Source of the DNA: JANOBJ01 sp031411575
GTDB lineage: Bacteria > Pseudomonadota > Gammaproteobacteria > Burkholderiales > Burkholderiaceae_C
Length of the DNA stretch: 10,097 nucleotides
Direction of reading: 5' to 3'
Assembly (NCBI GenBank): GCA_031411575.1
Contig: JANOBJ010000102.1
Location: 1-10,097 of the forward strand
The notes beneath the pieces are model-generated. The model was not told where the DNA came from and did no database searches. It saw only the letters and a list, made by a program, of their open reading frames with translations. The position numbers and the translations under genes are program-made. Of this stretch, positions 6,290-10,097 are shown one piece after another; positions within the stretch are counted from its first letter, which is position 1, and the number at the start of each line of letters is the position of its first letter.

Positions 6290-7355
6290 CCTCAGGGGCG
6301 CCGGCGAACCGGGGATCCACCTCCACGGCGGGCTGCTCGGACACCTGCTGCGCCTTCACGTGCTGGTAGATGGCCTTGACCAGTTGCTCGCAACCCTCGC
6401 GCGTGAGCGCCGAGATTTCGAACACCGGCCCCTTCCACTTGAAGCGCTTGACGAAATCCTTCACCCGGGCGGCGCGCTCGTCGGCGGGCACCATGTCGAG
6501 CTTGTTGAGCACCAGCCAGCGCGGCTTGTCGTACAGGGCCTCGTCGTACTTTTTCAGTTCGCCCACGATGGCCTTGGCCTGCGCCACGGGGTCAATGGTG
6601 TCGTCAAACGGCGCCATGTCCACGATGTGCAGCAGCAGGCGGGTGCGCTGCAGATGCCGCAGAAACAGGTGGCCCAACCCGGCCCCTTCGGATGCGCCTT
6701 CGATCAGCCCCGGCAAATCAGCCACGACAAAGCTCTGCTCAGGCCCCACGCGAACCACGCCGAGATTCGGGTGCAGGGTGGTGAAGGGGTAGTCGGCAAT
6801 GCGCGGGCGCGCGTTGGACACGGCCGTGATGAAGGTGGACTTGCCGGCGTTCGGCATGCCCAGCAGACCCACGTCAGCCAGCACCTTGAGTTCGAGCTTC
6901 AGGGCCTTCTTCTCGCCCGGCCAGCCCGGAGTTTTCTGCCGGGGCGCGCGGTTGATGGCGCTCTTGAAGCGCATGTTGCCAAAGCCGCCGTCGCCACCTT
7001 TGGCAATCGTGATCACTTCGCCGGGCGTGAGCAGTTCATACAGCACTTCGCCGGTTTCGGCGTCGCTGATGATGGTGCCGACCGGCATCTTGAGCGTGAT
7101 GTCATCGGCAGCCGCACCGAACATGTCAGAGCCCATGCCGTGCTGCCCGCGCTTGGCCTCGTGGCGGCGCGAGAACCGGAAATCCACCAGCGTATTGAGG
7201 TTCGGGTCGGCCACCGCGAACACGTGGCCGCCACGGCCGCCATCACCGCCATTCGGACCGCCGAACTCTTTGTACTTTTCATGGCGAAACGAGACGCAGC
7301 CGTCCCCGCCATCGCCTGCCGCAATGTCGATAAACGCTTCGTCAACGAATTTCAT
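6279..7355 (-). CDS. obgE: GTPase ObgE/CgtA, ribosome assembly, 358 aa
   Basis: Essential P-loop GTPase of the OBG family that acts in late assembly of the 50S subunit and in stress and growth control. The Obg fold (about 1-158) is glycine-rich (AAGDGGDGCVSFRHEKY, GGPNGGDGGRGGHV, KGGDGGFGN). The G domain carries G1 GMPNAGKS (166-173), G2 at TT192-193 (YPFTTLHPNLG), G3 DLPG (213-216), G4 NKLD (284-287) and G5 SAL (315-317). After about residue 335 there is only a short Pro/acidic tail; the OCT domain of Gram-positive Obg is absent, as in other proteobacteria. The gene follows rplU-rpmA, the usual bacterial order, but a strong terminator lies in between. I see no Shine-Dalgarno sequence before ATG 7355 (upstream bases GAATCAAACC). 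Confidence 0.98.
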   Translation of the reverse strand: MKFVDEAFIDIAAGDGGDGCVSFRHEKYKEFGGPNGGDGGRGGHVFAVADPNLNTLVDFRFSRRHEAKRGQHGMGSDMFGAAADDITLKMPVGTIISDAETGEVLYELLTPGEVITIAKGGDGGFGNMRFKSAINRAPRQKTPGWPGEKKALKLELKVLADVGLLGMPNAGKSTFITAVSNARPRIADYPFTTLHPNLGVVRVGPEQSFVVADLPGLIEGASEGAGLGHLFLRHLQRTRLLLHIVDMAPFDDTIDPVAQAKAIVGELKKYDEALYDKPRWLVLNKLDMVPADERAARVKDFVKRFKWKGPVFEISALTREGCEQLVKAIYQHVKAQQVSEQPAVEVDPRFAGAPEADA

Positions 7356-7361
7356 GGTTTG

Positions 7362-7367
7362 ATTCTA
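7362..7367 (-). promoter_or_regulatory. Possible -10 element just before obgE
   Basis: TAGAAT (7367-7362, minus strand) matches TATAAT at five of six bases and ends 6 nt before the obgE ATG, so transcription would start at about the A of the ATG, giving a leaderless message. No -35 is seen at 16-18 bp, where the terminator stem lies. Weak support. Confidence 0.22.
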
Positions 7368-7378
7368 GAGTGCCAAAC

Positions 7379-7410
7379 AAAAAAGCCCTGCGAATGGATC
7401 GCAGGGCTTT
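7379..7410 (-). terminator. Strong intrinsic terminator after rpmA
   Basis: On the minus strand an 11-bp perfect GC-rich stem, AAGCCCTGCGA with TCGCAGGGCTT (7409-7399 and 7393-7383), encloses a 5-nt loop and runs into a TTTTTT tract (7384-7379). It starts 22 bp after the rpmA stop and ends 23 bp before the obgE start, so it should end most rplU-rpmA transcripts and lower expression of obgE and proB. Confidence 0.93.
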
Positions 7411-7431
7411 CGTGCCGGAAAGCCTGAAGAC

Positions 7432-7689
7432 TTATGCCGGCGTCACATTCACGGTGTGCTTGTTCAGCGAACCCTTGACCGCGAACGACACCTGGCCGTC
7501 AACCAGTGCAAACAGTGTGTGGTCCTTGCCGATGCCGACGTTGGAGCCGGGATGGAACTTGGTACCGCGCTGGCGCACGATGATGGAACCGGCGCTGATG
7601 GTTTCACCGCCGAAACGCTTCACACCCAGCATCTTGGGGTTGGAATCGCGCCCGTTTCGCGTTGAGCCGCCGCCTTTTTTCTGTGCCAT
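7432..7689 (-). CDS. rpmA: 50S ribosomal protein L27, 85 aa
   Basis: L27 of the large subunit, whose flexible N-terminus reaches towards the peptidyl transferase centre. The whole protein matches the family: MAQKKGGGSTRNGRDSNPK at the N-terminus, LGVKRFGGE (21-29), AGSIIVRQRGTKFHPG (33-48) and GKDHTLFALVDG (54-65). No Firmicutes-type cleavable N-terminal extension is present. Its Shine-Dalgarno sequence overlaps the rplU stop codon, and the gap to rplU is 12 bp, so the two form a tight operon. A strong terminator follows. Confidence 0.98.
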   Translation of the reverse strand: MAQKKGGGSTRNGRDSNPKMLGVKRFGGETISAGSIIVRQRGTKFHPGSNVGIGKDHTLFALVDGQVSFAVKGSLNKHTVNVTPA

Positions 7690-7697
7690 GAACTGTG

Positions 7698-7704
7698 CTC
7701 CTCA
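7698..7704 (-). promoter_or_regulatory. rpmA ribosome-binding site overlapping the rplU stop
   Basis: TGAGGAG on the minus strand contains the rplU stop (TGA) and a strong Shine-Dalgarno sequence GAGGAG, 8 nt before the rpmA ATG. Ribosomes finishing rplU could therefore affect initiation on rpmA, fitting equal output of L21 and L27. Confidence 0.75.
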
Positions 7705-8013
7705 ACCGGCAATCGCGCCGATTTGCAGCTCGGTGAACTGCTGGCGATGCCCTTGACGTTTCTGATAGTGCTTGCGACGGCGCATCTTGAAGATGCGAAC
7801 CTTGTCGTGCTTGCCGTGCGACAGCACCGTGACTGTCACCGTTGCGCCGGACACCAGGGGCGTACCAACCTTGATTTCACTGCCGTTGCCGACAGCCAAA
7901 ACCTGATCGATCACGATTTCCTGGCCTACGTCCGCAGCAATCTGTTCTACTTTAATTTTTTCGCCGGCAGCAACACGATACTGTTTGCCACCGGTTTTTA
8001 TGACCGCGTACAT
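7702..8013 (-). CDS. rplU: 50S ribosomal protein L21, 103 aa
   Basis: L21 binds 23S rRNA, in the part of the subunit near L20. The length equals the usual 103 aa. Family features are MYAVIKTGGKQYRV (1-14), a VGQEIVIDQVLAV block (29-41) and the basic C-terminal RNA-binding signature KVRIFKMRRRKHYQKRQGHRQ (71-91) followed by FTELQI. The start has GAGG (8022-8019) at 5 nt. It is the first gene of the rplU-rpmA operon. A putative extended -10 promoter and a 5'-terminal leader hairpin lie upstream, and ispB runs divergently, the same arrangement as in E. coli. Confidence 0.98.
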   Translation of the reverse strand: MYAVIKTGGKQYRVAAGEKIKVEQIAADVGQEIVIDQVLAVGNGSEIKVGTPLVSGATVTVTVLSHGKHDKVRIFKMRRRKHYQKRQGHRQQFTELQIGAIAG

Positions 8014-8032
8014 GTTGACCTCGTAATTTGAA

Positions 8033-8058
8033 GCTCTGGGGACGGATTTCCGCAGAGC
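8033..8058 (-). promoter_or_regulatory. Nested leader hairpin upstream of rplU
   Basis: On the minus strand GCTCTG (8058-8053) pairs with CAGAGC (8038-8033). Directly inside it, CGGA pairs with TCCG (8052-8043) around a 2-nt loop, leaving a one-sided 4-nt bulge. The stem begins at about the predicted start of transcription (near 8057), so the mRNA would open with this hairpin some 20 nt before the start codon. A role in mRNA stability or autoregulation by L21 is conjecture. Confidence 0.5.
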
Positions 8059-8063
8059 CCGCT

Positions 8064-8072
8064 AGTATAGCA
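8064..8072 (-). promoter_or_regulatory. Extended -10 of the rplU-rpmA promoter
   Basis: TGCTATACT on the minus strand (8072-8064) is an extended -10 with five of six hexamer matches and would start transcription near 8057, 44 nt before rplU. No good TTGACA-like -35 is seen at 16-18 bp, which extended -10 promoters tolerate. Confidence 0.6.
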
Positions 8073-8132
8073 CGGTTTGCACTCACTAACATGGTCTTCC
8101 CGCCGGAAGTACGTCGGGCGTAACAGCTTTCA

Positions 8133-8138
8133 TATAAT
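8133..8138 (+). promoter_or_regulatory. -10 element of the ispB promoter
   Basis: TATAAT (8133-8138) is a perfect -10 facing ispB, with transcription expected at about 8144-8145 and a leader of about 20 nt to TTG 8164. No convincing -35 lies at 16-18 bp. If it is right, starts further upstream in the open frame (such as TTG 8077) cannot be used. Confidence 0.5.
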
Positions 8139-8163
8139 CGCGCAGCACAACCGGTCCATTGAT

Positions 8164-9147
8164 TTGTCTGTTCATTCATCCAGTACCGCCGCCGTTCTGG
8201 CGCTCATCGCCGACGATATGCGCGAGGTCGACTCGGTTATCTCCCAGAGACTCGACTCCGGTGTTCCGCTGGTCGGCGAGGTGTGCCGCTACATCATCGC
8301 TGCGGGCGGCAAGCGGTTGCGGCCAGCCCTGTTGCTGCTGACCTGCGGCGCTCTGGGCTATACCAGCGCACAGCGTTTCAGCCTTGCAGCCGTGGTGGAG
8401 TTCATCCACACTGCCACCCTGCTGCACGACGATGTGGTCGACGAGTCCACCCTGCGCCGCGGACGCGCCACCGCCAATGAGGCTTTCGGCAACCCGGCCA
8501 GCGTGCTGGTGGGGGACTTTCTGTACTCGCGCGCCTTCCAGATGATGGTGGAAGCGGGCAGCATGCGGGTGATGGAAATCCTGGCCGAGGCCACCAATGT
8601 GATCGCCGAGGGCGAGGTGCTGCAACTCATGAACATGCATGACGCCTCGCTGGACCAAGACGCTTACCTGCGCGTCATCCGCTCCAAGACGGCCAAGCTG
8701 TTCGAGGCCAGCGCCCGGCTGGGCGCCGTGCTGGCGGGCAGTCCTGCCGCCATGGAGCAGGCCTGCGCGACCTATGGCCAGGCCCTGGGGACCGCGTTTC
8801 AGGTGATTGACGACCTGCTGGACTACGCGGGCAATGCGGCCGAGATGGGCAAGAACCTGGGCGATGACCTGCGCGAGGGCAAAGCGACCCTGCCGCTGAT
8901 CGTCGCGATGCAGCGCGGCAGTGCCCGGCAACGCGATGTGGTGCAGCATGCGATTGAGAACGGCAGCGTCGATGCGCTCGACCAGATCGTGGCCATCGTG
9001 ACCGAGACCGGCGCGCTGGACGCCACCCGGGAGGCCGCCGCCGCCGAGGCGCAGCACGCTATCGCAGCGGCGAGCAGCCTCCCGGCGAACCCGTATTCGG
9101 CCGGTTTGCTACAATTAGCGGCTCAGCTTTTGGAACGCCGCGCCTGA
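8164..9147 (+). CDS. ispB: Octaprenyl diphosphate synthase (trans-polyprenyl synthase), 327 aa
   Basis: Builds the long all-trans prenyl chain (from FPP and IPP) that becomes the ubiquinone tail. Counting from TTG 8164: GGKRLRP (48-54), the first aspartate-rich motif DDVVD (89-93) followed by STLRRGRATAN, GDFLYSRAF (117-125), KTAKLFEASA (175-184), FQVIDDLLDYAGN (212-224) with the second DDxxD motif at 216-220, and KNLGDDLREGKATLPLI (230-246). The open frame extends left to TTG 8077, but family proteins begin close to SSSTAAVLALIADDMREVD. TTG 8164 gives MSVHSSSTAAV and the normal length, and a perfect TATAAT at 8133-8138 argues against earlier starts. No Shine-Dalgarno sequence is visible. It is divergent from rplU, as in E. 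coli. The product chain length (C40) is inferred by orthology. Confidence 0.95.
   Translation: MSVHSSSTAAVLALIADDMREVDSVISQRLDSGVPLVGEVCRYIIAAGGKRLRPALLLLTCGALGYTSAQRFSLAAVVEFIHTATLLHDDVVDESTLRRGRATANEAFGNPASVLVGDFLYSRAFQMMVEAGSMRVMEILAEATNVIAEGEVLQLMNMHDASLDQDAYLRVIRSKTAKLFEASARLGAVLAGSPAAMEQACATYGQALGTAFQVIDDLLDYAGNAAEMGKNLGDDLREGKATLPLIVAMQRGSARQRDVVQHAIENGSVDALDQIVAIVTETGALDATREAAAAEAQHAIAAASSLPANPYSAGLLQLAAQLLERRA
9107..9115 (+). promoter_or_regulatory. Possible extended -10 for tRNA-Pro inside the ispB 3' end
   Basis: TGCTACAAT lies in the last codons of ispB and is an extended -10 with five of six hexamer matches. Transcription would begin near 9122, about 54 nt before the tRNA. No clear -35 is seen. 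It overlaps coding sequence, so chance is a real alternative. Confidence 0.35.
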
Positions 9148-9175
9148 CCTGCTCAGACGCTTTTGTTCTGTCCAT

Positions 9176-9252
9176 CGGGGTGTAGCTTAGCCAGGTAGAG
9201 CGCTACGTTCGGGACGTAGAGGCCGGAGGTTCGAATCCTCTCACCCCGACCA
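9176..9252 (+). tRNA. proK: tRNA-Pro, anticodon CGG
   Basis: The 77-nt cloverleaf folds by eye. Acceptor CGGGGTG (9176-9182) pairs with CACCCCG (9242-9248), including the C1-G72 pair typical of bacterial tRNA-Pro. The D stem is GCTT/GAGC. The anticodon stem CTACG/CGTAG (9203-9207, 9215-9219) encloses loop TTCGGGA with anticodon CGG at 9210-9212 and G37. The T arm is GGAGG-TTCGAAT-CCTCT. Discriminator A9249 and an encoded CCA (9250-9252) complete it. It decodes CCG, a codon expected to be common in this GC-rich genome. It starts 28 nt after the ispB stop. Confidence 0.97.
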
Positions 9253-9278
9253 TGCTGGCACCGATTTTCGCCTTTTTT

Positions 9279-9298
9279 GCCAATTGCTTGGCGCTTTT
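9279..9298 (+). terminator. Weak terminator candidate after tRNA-Pro
   Basis: GCCAA-TTGC-TTGGC (9279-9292) is a 5-bp stem with a 4-nt loop, followed by GC and TTTT (9295-9298). The stem is short, so termination would be partial at best. A separate T6 run (9273-9278) lies just upstream of the stem. Confidence 0.35.
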
Positions 9299-9327
9299 GC
9301 CACGCTTTTGGGGTCCCGGCGTAAAAT
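9297..9327 (+). promoter_or_regulatory. Possible sigma-70 promoter for pilB
   Basis: TTGCCA (9297-9302; four of six) and TAAAAT (9322-9327; five of six) are 19 bp apart, longer than ideal. Transcription would begin near 9334, leaving a leader of about 46 nt. The -35 overlaps the weak terminator candidate after the tRNA. Confidence 0.3.
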
Positions 9328-9379
9328 CCGGGGTTACCGGTTTGGTCAACGCCACGACTGCGGTGTACATTCGCAGGTG

Positions 9380-10097
9380 ATGGCTGCTGTTGACTCCGTA
9401 ATCAAAGACACTTCGACCATGGCCCTTCCAGGGCTTGGGCGAACACTCGTTTCGGCTGGAAAACTGGGCCAAAAGTCGGCCGAGGATATTTTCCGCAAGG
9501 CGCAAAGCGCGCGCACCAGTTTCATTGCCGAGTTGACAGGGTCTGGCGCTGTCTCGGCGGCCGATCTGGCTCACACGATGTCGTCGGCGTACGCTGCGCC
9601 GTTGCTGGACCTTGACGCCATCGACACCCAACGCCTGCCCAAAGGGCTGCTGGACAGCAAGATCTGCGTGGCCTACCGCGTGGTGGTGCTGAGCAAGCGC
9701 AACAACCGCCTGAGCGTGGCGACCGCCGATCCGTCTGACCAGGAAGCGGCCGAGAAAATCAAGTTTGCGACCCAGATGGGCGTGGACTGGGTGATTGCCG
9801 AGTACGACAAGCTGTCGAAGATGGTTGAAGCCAACGCCACCACGGCGTCGGAAGCCATGGACAGCATCATTGGCGAGGATTTCGAGTTCGATGAAGCATC
9901 GGTCGATGCCGCTGCCGACTCTAACGACACAGCGATCGCCGAAGTCGAGGACGCCCCGGTCGTCAAGTTTCTGCACAAGATGCTGCTGGATGCCTTCAGC
10001 ATGCGCGCGTCCGACCTGCACTTCGAGCCTTACGAACACAACTACCGCGTGCGGTTTCGCATCGACGGCGAGTTGCGCGAGATTGCCTCGCCGCCCA
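9380..10097 (+). CDS. pilB: Type IV pilus extension ATPase PilB, 3' partial (239 codons visible)
   Basis: Cytoplasmic hexameric ATPase of the GspE/PulE family that drives pilus polymerisation. The frame is open from ATG 9380 to the window end. AGGTG (9375-9379) abuts the ATG more closely than usual; an in-frame ATG at 9419 lacks any Shine-Dalgarno sequence. The N-terminal GspE-N/MshEN-like domain covers about 20-150: MALPGLGRTLVSAGKL (14-29), TSFIAELTGSGAVSAADLA (46-64), APLLDLDAID (73-82), YRVVVLSKRNNRLSVATADP (99-118) and KFATQMGVDWVIAEYDKL (128-145). An acidic linker (about 160-192) follows. The ATPase part then begins: VVKFLHKMLLDAFSMRASDLHFEPYE (194-219) and YRVRFRIDGELREIA (222-236). 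Walker A, the Asp box, Walker B and the His box lie off-window. In related genomes pilC and pilD usually follow. The match to PilB rather than GspE rests on overall similarity. Confidence 0.94.
   Translation, partial: MAAVDSVIKDTSTMALPGLGRTLVSAGKLGQKSAEDIFRKAQSARTSFIAELTGSGAVSAADLAHTMSSAYAAPLLDLDAIDTQRLPKGLLDSKICVAYRVVVLSKRNNRLSVATADPSDQEAAEKIKFATQMGVDWVIAEYDKLSKMVEANATTASEAMDSIIGEDFEFDEASVDAAADSNDTAIAEVEDAPVVKFLHKMLLDAFSMRASDLHFEPYEHNYRVRFRIDGELREIASPP

Noticed and set aside
6360..7427. 355-aa plus-strand frame antisense to obgE running through the rpmA terminator
   Set aside because: Shadow of obgE; it reads through a clear intrinsic terminator and shows no family features.
8176..9057. 293-aa minus-strand frame antisense to ispB
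   Set aside because: Shadow composition and full overlap with ispB.
9256..9272. Sigma-54-like promoter before pilB (TGGCAC at 9256-9261)
   Set aside because: The -24 part matches, but the only GC dinucleotide near the -12 position is one base too far (9270-9271) and TTGC is missing; sigma-54 requires strict spacing.
9315..9332. CCCGG/CCGGG stem around the pilB -10
   Set aside because: Five base pairs with an 8-nt loop in GC-rich DNA is not distinguishable from chance.
9203..10039. 278-aa minus-strand open frame across tRNA-Pro and pilB, ending in GVRGFEPPASTSRT
   Set aside because: The C-terminal GFEPPAS...SRT string is the familiar artefact of translating a tRNA gene backwards, and the rest is antisense to pilB. 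Not a gene.

Overview
The window is GC-rich, densely coded chromosomal DNA with the look of a betaproteobacterium of the order Burkholderiales, most likely Comamonadaceae (Polaromonas/Rhodoferax/Acidovorax-like). The basis is the protein sequences (ProS, RppH with a long C-terminal tail, a CNP1-like protein, PilB) and the gene order ispB | rplU-rpmA-obgE-proB | CNP1-rppH | proS-lytic transglycosylase. No mobile element, CRISPR array, phage gene or transfer signature was seen. I found no previously undescribed system. This is a conserved housekeeping region, and the points of interest are regulatory or at the level of small sequence features.

Layout. Bases 1-1319 (+) hold a PaeA/YtfL-type CNNM/CBS membrane protein whose start lies just off the left edge. 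It converges, with 7 bp between stop codons, on a minus-strand pair (3725-1327): prolyl-tRNA synthetase proS followed by a lytic transglycosylase, joined by an ATGA stop/start overlap. Divergently from proS run rppH (RNA 5' pyrophosphohydrolase) and an overlapping secreted CNP1-like gene (3817-5005, +). These converge on the long minus-strand block rplU-rpmA-obgE-proB (8013-5079). A strong intrinsic terminator separates rpmA from obgE, and an unusually perfect AT-rich palindrome lies between obgE and proB. Divergently from rplU runs ispB (8164-9147, +), followed by tRNA-Pro(CGG) (9176-9252) and the first 239 codons of the type IV pilus extension ATPase pilB (9380 to the window end).

How the genes work together. 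Most of the block serves translation and growth: ribosomal proteins L21 and L27, the ribosome-assembly GTPase ObgE, prolyl-tRNA synthetase, a proline tRNA, and RNA decay by RppH. Proline appears three times (proB synthesis, proS charging, tRNA-Pro). IspB supplies the ubiquinone side chain. The transglycosylase, the CNP1-like protein and PilB belong to the envelope. Three of the predicted promoters share an extended -10 of the form TGCTAnAnT. No intergenic stretch exceeds 300 bases; the largest are 8014-8163 (divergent rplU/ispB promoter region), 9253-9379 (tRNA to pilB) and 3726-3816 (divergent proS/rppH).
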